64,000 nucleotides of DNA from Legionella maioricensis (GTDB lineage: Bacteria; Pseudomonadota; Gammaproteobacteria; Legionellales; Legionellaceae): NCBI RefSeq assembly GCF_023618015.1, contig NZ_JAJKBJ010000007.1, forward strand, positions 100,677 through 164,676, in the 5' to 3' direction. This document shows, piece by piece, positions 27,194 to 36,729 of this stretch (positions are counted from its first letter, which is position 1; every line of letters starts with the position of its first letter). Position numbers and translations under genes: made by a program. The notes beneath the pieces were generated by a model. The model made no database searches. It saw only the letters and a list, made by a program, of their open reading frames with translations, and was not told the DNA's origin.

Positions 27194-28222
27194 ATGGACA
27201 GTAAAGAGGATTACTTAGCTCAAAATCGCAGTCATGCTCAAATCCGAAGTAGTGGCGCCATCGGTAATCTTAATGAGGGGATTGAAATAATGATTAACAA
27301 CCTCCCCACCCGGCTTATCGCGTGGCCTGGGAATGGTTTTCAAACTGAAAGCGTACACGTCATCACGGTTAAGCCAGGTTTAGAAAGTCCTCTTTATAAT
27401 TACCAGATTTCTGAGGAAGCCTTGTTATGTGTTCAAGGTAAGGGAGAAGTATATCTCAGAGATCAATGGGTGGAAATTGAACCTGGTGATATCGCCTATT
27501 TCCCTGAAAATATCAAGCATGGTATCCGAAATGCGACTCAAAATCGCGACGATTTCATTTTAGTCAGCTCCATTACTCCGCCCCTGGTAAGCTTATATAT
27601 TGATTCCGGCTTTTATATTGAGGAGCTGGGAAAAATGGATTTCGATGCAGCTGAAGCAGCAAAAAAAGCCAGTACTCCAGGTAAACTGTCCCCGATAAAT
27701 CATCTTCGTTATCGAGAGACTCATTCCGAGCTTCGTGCCTGGAATTTAAAAGCAAATGATGTAAGAAAAAATGGCGGATTATTTAATATGTTTAAAGGGG
27801 CAGAATTTAACGCTAACGGCAGCCCGATGCGATTTATTTTATGGCCAGGGCACGGATCGCGTCAATGTGGTTTTCATCTCACGCGTTGCGCCACAGGTGA
27901 TTTGTTTGCAGCACATACGCATCCCGTTTCCGATGAGTGCGTCATTGTTTGGGCTGGTTCAGCCCGCGGATTTTTGGATAATCATTGGCTAGAAATGGGA
28001 ATTCATGAATGTTTGTTAGCTCCCTGCGGTGTGCCTCACGGGGGGCCTCTGAACATAAAAACACAAGTTGTGGGTACTATTGAACAGTCTAAAGACACTC
28101 TTTGGGGAGGATTCGCATCGCCTCCTCAAGGGGATCTCTATTTACGAGCAGGATATATTCAAAACCAGAAAGTACAAGATCCAGTTGCCGTTCGATTTAA
28201 TGACATTGAACCACTGGATTAA
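27194..28222 (+). CDS. bicupin protein
   Basis: A 342-residue cytoplasmic protein with two cupin domains. The second (~residues 215-300) has a complete metal site, H241-T-H243-x4-E248-x6-G and PCGVPH282. The first (~50-130) keeps the Glu and the late His (PENIKH) but has lost the HxH pair, which reads YNYQ, so only one domain should bind metal. This resembles bicupins such as quercetinase-like dioxygenases or oxalate/glyoxylate enzymes, and the substrate is not deducible. AGGGAG lies upstream of the ATG. A family B palindrome follows the stop. Confidence 0.8.
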   Translation: MDSKEDYLAQNRSHAQIRSSGAIGNLNEGIEIMINNLPTRLIAWPGNGFQTESVHVITVKPGLESPLYNYQISEEALLCVQGKGEVYLRDQWVEIEPGDIAYFPENIKHGIRNATQNRDDFILVSSITPPLVSLYIDSGFYIEELGKMDFDAAEAAKKASTPGKLSPINHLRYRETHSELRAWNLKANDVRKNGGLFNMFKGAEFNANGSPMRFILWPGHGSRQCGFHLTRCATGDLFAAHTHPVSDECVIVWAGSARGFLDNHWLEMGIHECLLAPCGVPHGGPLNIKTQVVGTIEQSKDTLWGGFASPPQGDLYLRAGYIQNQKVQDPVAVRFNDIEPLD

Positions 28223-28266
28223 GCAATGCCTGTTGACTGGAAATTTATTGTTTCAAATTAAATGAT

Positions 28267-28349
28267 GTAGCCTGGGTGGAGACGCAGCCGTAACCCGAGT
28301 TGCGGTGCCATTAAATCCCGGGTTACAGCTTCGCTTTCACCCAGGCTAC
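28267..28349. repeat. palindromic MITE-like element, family B
   Basis: Arms gtagcctgggtggagacgc... / ...ctttcacccaggctac with an inner cgtaacccg / cccgggttac pair. Other copies are at 33544-33632, 47389-47472 and, decayed, 51809-51892. It separates two convergent genes. Confidence 0.9.
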
Positions 28350-28355
28350 ATCTAG

Positions 28356-29066
28356 CTATGATGAGAGTTCTTCAACCTGGGCATAACGTTTACCCACCAA
28401 TAAATATCCCAATTCAGCCAAAGAAGAAACTTGATAGTGAGGTTTTATACCTTCAGGAACAGGCTTATTATGCCTGTTAAGCCAACAAGTATGCAGCCCG
28501 GCATTAATTCCCCCCAAAATATCAGAGTCAGGATTATCACCAACCATCAACACCTGCTCGCGCACAGGATGCCCCATTATAGCAAGGGTATGATCGAAAA
28601 TACCCTGATGTGGTTTGGCAAAACCCACTTCTTCTGAGATGACTATCAGCTCAAAATGCTCTCTAAGCCCCGTACGCTGAAGACGAACCTGCTGTAATTG
28701 AGTAAAACCATTAGTAATAATTCCTAATTTAGCTTGCTCTTTTAGAACATTCAACAAGCTAACAGCCCCTTCCAGAGGAGTACAAATTTCCGCCATTGCT
28801 GCCATAAAAGCACTGTTTAAGTCTTGGGGAGCGCATTGAAGTTTATTAGCCCAGAGGTTAAAACGTTGACATTGTAATTGCTCAGCAGTAATAGAGCCAT
28901 TTTGATAATCTACCCATAAAGGCCTGTTTATAATTTCATATTCTTCATAATCTTGCTGGGTAAAAGCAACACCATAATGGGAAAACATTAGTTTTAAACC
29001 ACTAAATGCATCAAAATGAAACAGAGTCTCGTCGGCATCAAATAAAATCCACGTATACTTTTTCAC
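28356..29066 (-). CDS. yjjG: YjjG-like HAD pyrimidine 5'-nucleotidase
   Basis: A 236-residue HAD phosphatase with motif [12 protein letters not shown], motif II TNGFTQ, motif III Lys in [11 protein letters not shown] and motif [15 protein letters not shown]. The order [11 protein letters not shown] with ITNG and KPxxxIF is that of YjjG, which removes phosphate from dUMP/dTMP and from non-canonical pyrimidine nucleotides. The length fits E. coli YjjG (225). It is likely a housecleaning enzyme and is monocistronic. The symbol is given by family resemblance. Confidence 0.85.
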   Translation of the reverse strand: MKKYTWILFDADETLFHFDAFSGLKLMFSHYGVAFTQQDYEEYEIINRPLWVDYQNGSITAEQLQCQRFNLWANKLQCAPQDLNSAFMAAMAEICTPLEGAVSLLNVLKEQAKLGIITNGFTQLQQVRLQRTGLREHFELIVISEEVGFAKPHQGIFDHTLAIMGHPVREQVLMVGDNPDSDILGGINAGLHTCWLNRHNKPVPEGIKPHYQVSSLAELGYLLVGKRYAQVEELSS

Positions 29067-29270
29067 CAGTTCTCTCTCTAGTTACATCAGTCAAGCATAA
29101 GCCATGAAGGCAGATTTTAATCTAAAAAAAGATTTTAATCAGCCATTAATGGACATTTTTATTGCAAATTAAGCTGTTGTTGTTCATAAAACAGCACTAA
29201 CGTTGATATTTTATTTCAAAATGCAGGTGTTGCTTTGATATCAAAGTTAAGCCAGACTATATTGTAAAAC

Positions 29271-29665
29271 TCATTTCGAACAAAGAGAGATCTCCTGAAA
29301 CGAGCCTAATGCCGGCGTCTGGAGATCCTTCACTGCGTTCAGGATGACGGGATTTTCTCGATCTCAAAAAACGTCATCTCGAACACAGTGAGAGAGCTCC
29401 GGAAACGAGCCTAATGCCGGCATCTGGAGATCCTTCACGGAGTTCAGGATGACGGAATTTTCTCGATCTCAAAAAACGTCATCTCGAACGCAGTGAGAGA
29501 TCTCCTAACACGAGCCTAATGCCGGTATCTGGAGATCCTTCACTGCGTTCAGGATGACGGGATTTTCTGGATCTCAAAAAACGTCATCTCGAACGCAGTG
29601 AGAGATCTCCTAGCATGAGCTTAATGCCGGCGTCTGGAGATCCTTCACGGAGTTAAGGATGACGG
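29271..29665. repeat. four tandem copies of a 105-bp palindromic element
   Basis: The marker gccggcgtctggagatcc recurs at 29311, 29416, 29521 and 29626, exactly 105 bp apart. Each unit contains an inverted pair, tcatctcgaacgcagtgaga and a near complement ttcactgcgttcaggatga, so each can fold as a hairpin. Point differences affect both arms (for example acggagtt versus actgcgtt). It fills the gap between the nucleotidase and MgtC-like genes and belongs to family C. Confidence 0.93.
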
Positions 29666-29702
29666 TATTCTCTCGACGGCGAGACTTAGGAATTATTTAG
29701 TA

Positions 29703-30239
29703 ATGGATCAACTGCCTGGTAGAATAAATATGCCTAGAATTTCATTGTTGTTATTGATGGCTTTAATGCCCTCCCTGATGTTTTCTGCAGACATTCCTGG
29801 ATGGAAGGGGCTGGCACTGGCCTCAGACTATCCTGTTGAACTTCTTTTTTCATTTAGAGTAATTATTGCCTCTTTATTGGGAATACTTATTGGCATTTCC
29901 AACAGACAGAAATACCACGTAGGAGCTCTTATTTATTGCGCCATTTGTTCCGGATCGTGTTTGTTTACGGTGGTCATGCTCCATGGTTTTATCATTTTGA
30001 ATAATCCCTATGTGATGTCAGGTATTACCGGACTGATTACTGGAGTTGGTTTTATTGGTGCCAGCTTAATTTTTAGGGACAAACAACGGATTTATGGAAC
30101 AATCAGCGCAGCCACCATGTGGGCTACTGTAGCTATTGGAATGGCTACGGGCTTTGGCATGTATCTCATTGCCCCCATAACAACAGCTATAATTGCCTTG
30201 TTAAATTATTTAGCCCGTGATTTTGCGGAAGATGTATAG
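29703..30239 (+). CDS. MgtC/SapB family membrane protein
   Basis: A 178-residue membrane protein with five predicted segments. Conserved MgtC-type motifs are seen: R-x3-A-x2-L-G-x3-G (FRVIIASLLGILIGISNR), then GVGFIGASLIFRDKQRIYGT and SAATMWATVAIGMATG. MgtC supports survival in macrophages and inhibits the F-ATPase in Salmonella, while many MgtC-like proteins have unknown function. This protein starts with a hydrophobic leader (ISLLLLMALMPSLMFSA) not typical of short MgtC proteins. Starts at 29703 or 29730 are both possible, and neither has a strong ribosome binding site. It directly follows the 105-bp repeat array. Confidence 0.8.
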   Translation: MDQLPGRINMPRISLLLLMALMPSLMFSADIPGWKGLALASDYPVELLFSFRVIIASLLGILIGISNRQKYHVGALIYCAICSGSCLFTVVMLHGFIILNNPYVMSGITGLITGVGFIGASLIFRDKQRIYGTISAATMWATVAIGMATGFGMYLIAPITTAIIALLNYLARDFAEDV

Positions 30240-30261
30240 AAATTTCGGGGAGGTACCTGGA

Positions 30262-31950
30262 TCACTCCACTACATCAAGCCCTAGCATTCGCGACTCATT
30301 GCGATACACCTCTGAAGGATTTAGCACTTGAGTCAAATTTTTGCAGCACCATCTTATGGCTGTAATTAAAGGCAATGGATTATTGCCTTTCTGGGCACTC
30401 CAATTAGCATGCTCGAGTAGTAGGCTAGCCGCATAAGTTTGAAACATGCTAAACGCTAAACGGCGCGCAGCAACCTGTTGGCTCTCTTCACTCATGGTCG
30501 ACAGCAAGTTCATATACTCTTTAAGTCTCATCACCGCATCCAGGGTTCTTTCTTTAGATGAGGCAAGCCCTTGCAAGTCAATTCCATTGAGTCGCTCCAG
30601 AATATCTTGAAAGAGAGGTTCTGCTGCATTCTCTTTTCGGATGGCTCGTAAAACATCCAGGCTTAAAATATTAGTAGTTCCTTCCCAAATGGATAAAACC
30701 TGGGTGTCACGAAGCAGTCGTGGAAGACCGGTATCTTCAACATACCCTGCTCCACCAAAAGCTTCCAGGGTTTCACTAACCACAGCAATAGCTTGCTTTG
30801 CTGTATAAAGCTTAGCCAACGGCGTTAAAATCCTTAAGACAGCAGATTCTGATTTGCTTGTCTCACCAAGCTCGTCTTTCCCCAAGAGCTCAATAGCATG
30901 AAATACCAGATGAAAAGCAGCTTCAAATTCCATTTGCAGATCGGATAAGGTTTCAAGATGTAGTCCATGTTCAGAAAGCGGACGGCCAAACGCAATTCGC
31001 TTGGAGGCATAATCTCGGGCCAGAGCAATGGCCCGACGCATGTACCCCACAGCACAGCAAGCATTGTAGATTCGCGTAATATTAAACAATGAAGAAATTT
31101 TCTTTACCCCATCACCCGAGTCACCAACCAGGGTGGCAGCTGCCCCTTCTAAGGTGAGTTCTGCTGTTGGAAGAGCATGGGTACCTAGTTTATCTTTTAA
31201 TCTATTGATTCGGATGCCATTAAGGTTCCCCTCGTGATCGCGAAGTTTCAGATAAAAAAGACTGAGTCCTTTACTTCCTTGCGGGGCCCCTTCGATACGA
31301 GCAAGCGTCATGGCCATTTGCGAAGTCGTTGCTGAGGTGAACCATTTGACACCGTGAAGACGAAATTGCGACCCATCAGGTATGGCAATCGTCGAAGTGT
31401 TACTTACATCAGAGCCACCTGTACGTTCTGTCATCCACTGACCAGAGGTCCAGAACAGGCTTGGATCAGAGGAAATCAAATGGCGCAAAGCGCCTTGCTT
31501 CAGCGCTTCGTCCCCATAAAGCTCCAGTGCGCGAGCTGCCCCATCAGTCATGGCAAGGGGGCAGGTGTAAATCGCTGAAGAAGGGTGAAAAAGATATAAT
31601 TTGGCAAATTGATGAATACGGGATAAAGCGCCATGTTTGCGTTCATAGCCTATAGCGACCAGCTTTTCTTCCGCGGAAATTTTATCAAGCTCTTTCCATG
31701 CCGAAGACACTTCGATTAAATCTATTCTCCTACCCCAGGGATCATAAGGAATGTGCCGAGGAGGTTCCGCCTCCGCAGCTTGGCCTAAATGATAGATATC
31801 GGTAATCGCCCTCAGCCCCATCCGACGCAACTCCGGCTGAATCTCATTGAGAACATGACGAGGAAGCTTCCACTCAAGATAAGATTTGAGTACTCGATCT
31901 TCGTCGTATTGATTGCCCAGCTTGGGAGGTATTTGAAAAAATTCGCTCAT
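30262..31950 (-). CDS. AidB-like acyl-CoA dehydrogenase
   Basis: A 562-residue FAD-dependent acyl-CoA dehydrogenase-fold protein of the AidB subgroup. The diagnostic segment QWMTERTGGSDVS is present, as are the FAD-binding region LHGVKWFTSATTSQMAM and the C-terminal LSIWEGTTNILSLDVLRA with the catalytic-type Glu. AidB (541 residues) binds DNA and is induced by alkylation in E. coli. The enzymatic role of relatives is uncertain. Its stop lies 22 bp from the convergent MgtC-like gene. The ATG gives MSEFFQIPPKLGNQYD, as usual for the family. Confidence 0.87.
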   Translation of the reverse strand: MSEFFQIPPKLGNQYDEDRVLKSYLEWKLPRHVLNEIQPELRRMGLRAITDIYHLGQAAEAEPPRHIPYDPWGRRIDLIEVSSAWKELDKISAEEKLVAIGYERKHGALSRIHQFAKLYLFHPSSAIYTCPLAMTDGAARALELYGDEALKQGALRHLISSDPSLFWTSGQWMTERTGGSDVSNTSTIAIPDGSQFRLHGVKWFTSATTSQMAMTLARIEGAPQGSKGLSLFYLKLRDHEGNLNGIRINRLKDKLGTHALPTAELTLEGAAATLVGDSGDGVKKISSLFNITRIYNACCAVGYMRRAIALARDYASKRIAFGRPLSEHGLHLETLSDLQMEFEAAFHLVFHAIELLGKDELGETSKSESAVLRILTPLAKLYTAKQAIAVVSETLEAFGGAGYVEDTGLPRLLRDTQVLSIWEGTTNILSLDVLRAIRKENAAEPLFQDILERLNGIDLQGLASSKERTLDAVMRLKEYMNLLSTMSEESQQVAARRLAFSMFQTYAASLLLEHANWSAQKGNNPLPLITAIRWCCKNLTQVLNPSEVYRNESRMLGLDVVE

Positions 31951-32087
31951 TCAGGATTACCTTATCTCATTCATCGCGTTTTATTCTGTTCTACGATATC
32001 AACTCTAATATGCAAGTCAAGATGGGGGTGAGGAGAACAAAATCCCCCTTGGCCTGTTTTATACCACGCATCATATAGATAGTCGGT

Positions 32088-33428
32088 TTAAGAATATAAA
32101 GTGATTTTTTTCTCTAGAAAAAGTTTTTCGCATGCATCGACTACTGCCGGGTCAAAGAGAATTCCTCGCCATTTTTTTATTTCAGATCTCGCGGCAGTTA
32201 GACCTAATGCCGCTCGATAAGGCCGGTGCGAAGACATGGCATCAATTGTGTCTGCAACAGCCAAAACCCTGGCTTCAATATTGATAGAGTCTCCTTTAAG
32301 TCCGCGAGGATATCCACTGCCATTTATCCGTTCATGATGTTGCAGGACAGTTTCAGCAACTGGCCAGGGAAAATGAATATCTTTTATGATGTCATAACCA
32401 ATTTGCACGTGAGTTTTGATGAGTTCAAATTCAATAGAGCTCAACTTGACAGGCTTCATCAGCAATCCTATTGGAATGCCAATTTTTCCTAAATCATGGA
32501 TTTGAGCAGCAACCTTTAAACCCTCAATGGTATTTTTCGACAGTTTTAATTCGTGAGCGATGGCGCCTGATAAATAGGCAACATTACTTTGATGACCGGC
32601 AGTATATGCATCACGGTATTCCCCTGCCCGGGATATTGCCACAATCGTGTCATGCAAACTACGCTCCATATATTCAGCATACTCCAGGCGTTCCTGCATC
32701 ATTTGCATATGCTCAGTAATGTCTTCTGCCACCCCTGCGCTGCGACATAATAATTGATGTTCATCATAGATAGGGAACGTGCGCGCATGAATCCAACGTG
32801 TTGTGCTGTCAGAACGTACAATTCGATAATTAGCCTCCAGTTTACCGGTATGCAAATGCTGGATGTATAATTGCTTTACTTGTTCCTGATCATCAGGATG
32901 TATAGAAGCCATCCATGCGGTCGGATCTTTCATAAGATCGTCAATAGATTGTTGCCAAATTTCTTCATAACTGGGGCTGATATACAGGAATTTAGCGGTA
33001 CTTAAATCAATCAGAAAAAATACATCACGGATGTGGGAAGTCAGCTGTTGAAATCGCTGCTGATTTTCATGTAGTTGCAACATTAACTCTGTTCGCATCT
33101 TGATTTCATGAGCAATTCCTTGCATGCATCCATCATCAAGAAGTTTAAGATTTAATTGGGCATAAAACGATGTTCCATGTTTTCGTTTCATAAAGTGTTC
33201 AAGACGTATCACTTTTTTTTCATTGAGTTGTACTTTTAAATCCATCCCTGACTCATTATAAATATCGCTAATACCCATCTGCAGCAGTTCCTCTTTGCTG
33301 TAGCCCAGCATGTCGCAAAAACGAGGATTAACTAATAAGAAATGCCCATCCGCATCGGCTATAAATATTCCTTCAGGCGATTGTTCAAAGACAGAACGAT
33401 AGTATTTTTCACTTCCTTTGCAGTCCAT
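32088..33428 (-). CDS. PAS-PAS-HD-GYP cyclic-di-GMP phosphodiesterase
   Basis: A 446-residue signalling protein from the ATG at 33428 (AAGGA 6-7 bases upstream; the frame is open further to 33527). Two PAS domains come first: YRSVFEQSPEGIFIADADG and FQQLTSHIRDVFFLIDLSTAK, the second with a PAC-like WIHARTFPIYDE. A complete HD-GYP domain follows with IHDLGKIGIP, HHERINGSGYPRGLKG and VADTIDAMSSHRPYR. HD-GYP enzymes hydrolyse c-di-GMP to pGpG/GMP. The intact HD and GYP residues suggest activity, with the PAS domains sensing a ligand or redox state. It lacks a receiver domain or membrane segment and is probably cytosolic. Confidence 0.92.
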   Translation of the reverse strand: MDCKGSEKYYRSVFEQSPEGIFIADADGHFLLVNPRFCDMLGYSKEELLQMGISDIYNESGMDLKVQLNEKKVIRLEHFMKRKHGTSFYAQLNLKLLDDGCMQGIAHEIKMRTELMLQLHENQQRFQQLTSHIRDVFFLIDLSTAKFLYISPSYEEIWQQSIDDLMKDPTAWMASIHPDDQEQVKQLYIQHLHTGKLEANYRIVRSDSTTRWIHARTFPIYDEHQLLCRSAGVAEDITEHMQMMQERLEYAEYMERSLHDTIVAISRAGEYRDAYTAGHQSNVAYLSGAIAHELKLSKNTIEGLKVAAQIHDLGKIGIPIGLLMKPVKLSSIEFELIKTHVQIGYDIIKDIHFPWPVAETVLQHHERINGSGYPRGLKGDSINIEARVLAVADTIDAMSSHRPYRAALGLTAARSEIKKWRGILFDPAVVDACEKLFLEKKITLYS

Positions 33429-33543
33429 TTCAATCCTTTTAGCGCGGTTATGAGAAAAAAAGCACAGGATATATTTATTATGGTTCTTTTTTAAGAAAAA
33501 TAAAGAAGATCCAGGAGTCGCCTTCATTAAATTGGTGTCAAAC

Positions 33544-33632
33544 GTAGCCTGGATGGAGCGCAGCGTAATCCGGGAAAGACATTATTCCGGAGCACTGAAA
33601 TCCCAGATTACGCTGCGCTCCATCCAGGCTAC
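33544..33632. repeat. palindromic MITE-like element, family B
   Basis: Near-perfect inverted arms (gtagcctggatggagcgcag... / ...ctgcgctccatccaggctac) enclose cgtaatccggg / cagattacg. It lies between two minus-strand genes and may serve as a terminator for the upstream solute-binding gene region. Confidence 0.92.
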
Positions 33633-33659
33633 AAAGGCAGTAGTTCCAGGAGCCCCTTT

Positions 33660-34406
33660 CTATTTCGAAGATTGAGGGATAAAAAATTGAAAATTATAGT
33701 CATATAAGGCAGTAAAAGTGCCATCTGACTGGAATTGCAGGATAACTTGGTTGATTTGGTTAATCTGATCCTGATTAGCAGGCATAGCAGCAATCCCCAG
33801 CCCCTCTCCAACCTGAAAATGTTCATTTAATACTTTAACTCGCTCTGGAAATTGGTGTTGTAAATAAAGTGCCGTGATGTAATTTATAAAAATAGCGTCA
33901 ACCTTACCATTGTTGACGTCAAGTGCTAAAGTTTGAAATGCATCATAAGGAATGATGTTCATTTGTCCTATAAAATGTTCCTGTAGATAATTAATATAGT
34001 CTTTGCCACGCACAGCCCCCACTAATTTTCCTTGCAATTGATTCACCGCATTAATAGGAGAGTCTGCCTTCAAAAGAAAACCGGCCTCACTGGGTAAATA
34101 AGGAATGCTAAAAATGAGTTTTTTTTGTTTTTCGGGAGTGATGACAATAGCCCCCATTGCCAAATCAATTTCGTTTTCCTGGAGGGCCGTTAATAATTTT
34201 AAATACTTCATGGGAACGAATTTGCAATCCCAATTTAAACGACTGCAAATCTTTTTCATAAAATCAATATCAAATCCAGAAACTCCATTTATTGGATCGT
34301 TATTAATGGCATAAGGAGGATCATAAAACGGCGTTCCAATTCTAACGACGGCGTTGGCGGAGAAAGCAATACACCAAACTAATATAATGCAGCAGATATT
34401 TTTCAT
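33660..34406 (-). CDS. periplasmic amino-acid-type solute-binding protein
   Basis: A 248-residue protein of the SBP_bac_3 family (glutamine/arginine/lysine-binding proteins). A signal peptide (MKNICCIILVWCIAFSANA) precedes VVRIGTPFYDPPYAI, NGVSGFDIDFMKKIC, and LTALQENEIDLAMGAIVITPEKQKKLIF, all standard for the fold. There are no ABC permease or ATPase genes beside it, so it either serves a transporter encoded elsewhere or works as a sensor. Substrate not determinable, though the GFDIDFMKKIC and IT-x-E-K/R segments favour basic amino acids. Confidence 0.85.
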   Translation of the reverse strand: MKNICCIILVWCIAFSANAVVRIGTPFYDPPYAINNDPINGVSGFDIDFMKKICSRLNWDCKFVPMKYLKLLTALQENEIDLAMGAIVITPEKQKKLIFSIPYLPSEAGFLLKADSPINAVNQLQGKLVGAVRGKDYINYLQEHFIGQMNIIPYDAFQTLALDVNNGKVDAIFINYITALYLQHQFPERVKVLNEHFQVGEGLGIAAMPANQDQINQINQVILQFQSDGTFTALYDYNFQFFIPQSSK

Positions 34407-34525
34407 TTTTAACCTGCAACTGTATTATTTATAATCAATTATAGAACAGTTCTAACAGAGTGATTAAAGTACTTAGTTGTAACAGTTAAAATTATAAGAA
34501 TTGGCGTTTATCCCCTCATATTGAA

Positions 34526-35221
34526 TCATCGCGTTATATAAATATAAGGATGCTTTTTTTTATCAAGCCAACGAAGAAGAGCCATCAAATTTTTTTTCTC
34601 CATCGCAACACATCCGGCAGTTGGAACATTTATTGAACGCCATAAGTGCATAAAAATAGCACTTCCAGCTCCCTTGATAGTGGGATCCATGTTGTAGTTT
34701 ATTATGACGCCTATTTTATAAGGTTCAATCAACATCTGCTCATAACTTTTAGCCTCTGTCTTGCCGTTAACCCAAGTGTTATAACGGTTGCTGGTCACGT
34801 CATCAATGAACTTATCATCGGCTGTAATGTACTTATAATCCATTTTAAGTGACAAAGGAACAGTACCAAAAGCCTCACCCAATGGGTATAAACCGGCAGG
34901 TGTTTTTAAATCTCCTTCTTTTTTCTCTCCGATAGGAGCAATTCCCCCCTTACCAATAACGGCAGGAAAAGTAGGAATCAATGAGCCCTGCCATGAGCGC
35001 CCTTTTCGTTGGCAGGCGGTCACCTGTGCTTTAGATTCCCCCAAAGACTGAACCACAATCACTTGAGAGGAAGAACCAGGAGGGTTGCCATAAGCAGAGT
35101 TCACCAATATCTGGCAACTGTCCGTTGAATTTTTAACTGATTTAAATATCATAAAAATTGCAATCAGGCCTAAAAACGCGACCAAGATGTAAAACAGGTT
35201 ATTTCTTTTATGTAGGGTCAT
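34526..35221 (-). CDS. membrane-anchored L,D-transpeptidase/carboxypeptidase
   Basis: A 231-residue protein with an N-terminal membrane anchor (~residues 9-27) and a periplasmic YkuD domain. Catalytic residues are H192 in IFMHLWRS and C204 in PTAGCVAM, the HLW...T-x-G-C variant of the family rather than SHGC. The segments GKGGIAPIGEKKEGDLKTPAGLY and YNTWVNG are typical of this subgroup. The gene starts only 2 bp after the stop of the NlpC/P60 gene, so the two are translated from one mRNA and likely act on the same peptidoglycan peptides. Confidence 0.88.
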   Translation of the reverse strand: MTLHKRNNLFYILVAFLGLIAIFMIFKSVKNSTDSCQILVNSAYGNPPGSSSQVIVVQSLGESKAQVTACQRKGRSWQGSLIPTFPAVIGKGGIAPIGEKKEGDLKTPAGLYPLGEAFGTVPLSLKMDYKYITADDKFIDDVTSNRYNTWVNGKTEAKSYEQMLIEPYKIGVIINYNMDPTIKGAGSAIFMHLWRSINVPTAGCVAMEKKNLMALLRWLDKKKHPYIYITR

Positions 35222-35223
35222 TA

Positions 35224-36729
35224 TTATAAATCCGCAGCAGAAATGATTTTAGTAAATTGTTTTGCAAAAGCCTGGGGAGAAGTCGCATTAGCCCCCAATT
35301 CATCAAGGTAAACCAGCTTAAAATAAGCTTTATTGGCAAGAGAACTCACATCTGGATTTTCTGGATAATATTTAAGCAATGGAAAAAAAAGTGATTGCCC
35401 AATTACATAACGCTTGTCCCTGCTCTCGGGAGAAAGACCCCAAACGTTTTGATAAGTCATAGGGGCAAATTGCTGATCATCCATTTTTTTATTACCCACG
35501 TAGAGCATGACGTGGCCACCAATATAAATAACTGTCATTAATGGATGCCCCTTTTCTTTTAACGTGGTGATGCGTTCATCCATGTTATTTTTTGACAAAT
35601 CCAAGCCAGAGCTCAATTGCGCTTGCTGAGCCGAATTTCTTGGCAACCAAATACCAAATGGAGTAAAAATACTTTTTATTTCTTGTGAACAATCGTTAAA
35701 AAAGAAAGTTCCTCCCCAGCCGTAAGGACGATTCTGCAACTGTCTCATGATCTTGGCCATATTCTTTTTAGACGCTACAAGAGGCATTAGGCCAGCTGAT
35801 TTTTTACTCACCGCTCCAATGGTAACGATTGCTTGATGATGTTCATTTTTTGCAGGAATGAAGATGAATGTCCTAAGCTCATCCTCTTGTGCATAGGGAA
35901 ATACAGCACCAATATACCCTTTAAGCTTAAAATGCTGATTTTTATCAACAATACTCACGCCTGTTTGAGTGATGGCAACAAGCCCCTTCTGTGCTGCCGT
36001 TTGCCATTGGTTAATAAATCTACTTGAAGCATAAGCAACGTCACTGCTTTTTACCCAACCAAAATAAGCATCCGGTGTTAACACCAAGGTCCAGGACTTA
36101 TCTTGTGACACACTAAAAACATAGAGGGGTGTTCCCGACCAGATAACTGATTCTTGCAAGTTATCAAAAGGAAACCCTTGTCCCGCCAAACTGAGATGAA
36201 AAAAATCAGGGGCTTCGTCAGGTAAAGCACGCACAAAGGTATTTGCTACGGCAATGGCTTTGTTTTCTGCATTAAATTCTAAAGAATCAAGCGTTTGTAA
36301 TCCCATATTTTGCTTGATTTGATTGAGCCAAACTTCATCATGTTCTTTAAAGTTCTCAGCATAATGTCGATTCGCTCCTGCTTTTTGATTATCAAAATCA
36401 TCCAATATCTCAAGTTCAATTTTTTTGACAACTGGCAGTAACGATCTGACCATTTGCTCACTCCAGGGAGAGAGACCTTGAGAATCACTCGAAAAATAGT
36501 GATTGTAAAATTCTTTTAATTGCGCAGTTTGATATTCTGGTCTTAATAGAGGGGTTAAATAATCCGAACTGTCAGACGAGATGTGATCATCGATGTTTTG
36601 CGTGTACGCTTTAATTGAAAAATCATAAATAGGGACTTCAAATGCAGAGGCAACTGGTAAGGATAAGCCTAAAACTAAAAAAATAAAGGATTTGATTAAA
36701 CCGGTACAATGAAACTGACTACAAGACAT
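35224..36729 (-). CDS. NlpC/P60 peptidoglycan endopeptidase with SH3-like domains
   Basis: A 501-residue exported cell-wall hydrolase. A signal peptide (SFIFLVLGLSLPVASA) is followed by an N-terminal helical region, a bacterial SH3-like region (~195-300, with GTPLYVFSVSQDKSWTLVL and YFGWVKSSDVA) and the NlpC/P60 domain. The catalytic Cys is C347 in FFFNDCSQEIKSIF after RPYGWGG, and the His is H406 in GGHVMLYVG. It likely cleaves within stem peptides. Its co-transcription with an L,D-transpeptidase pairs a cutting and a cross-linking/trimming enzyme. The ~330-bp gap upstream to 37126 contains a family C repeat. Confidence 0.88.
   Translation of the reverse strand: MSCSQFHCTGLIKSFIFLVLGLSLPVASAFEVPIYDFSIKAYTQNIDDHISSDSSDYLTPLLRPEYQTAQLKEFYNHYFSSDSQGLSPWSEQMVRSLLPVVKKIELEILDDFDNQKAGANRHYAENFKEHDEVWLNQIKQNMGLQTLDSLEFNAENKAIAVANTFVRALPDEAPDFFHLSLAGQGFPFDNLQESVIWSGTPLYVFSVSQDKSWTLVLTPDAYFGWVKSSDVAYASSRFINQWQTAAQKGLVAITQTGVSIVDKNQHFKLKGYIGAVFPYAQEDELRTFIFIPAKNEHHQAIVTIGAVSKKSAGLMPLVASKKNMAKIMRQLQNRPYGWGGTFFFNDCSQEIKSIFTPFGIWLPRNSAQQAQLSSGLDLSKNNMDERITTLKEKGHPLMTVIYIGGHVMLYVGNKKMDDQQFAPMTYQNVWGLSPESRDKRYVIGQSLFFPLLKYYPENPDVSSLANKAYFKLVYLDELGANATSPQAFAKQFTKIISAADL

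Noticed and set aside
29271..29665. CRISPR-like periodic repeats
   Set aside because: The period is 105 bp with no unique spacers; whole units are repeated and palindromic, and no cas gene is nearby.
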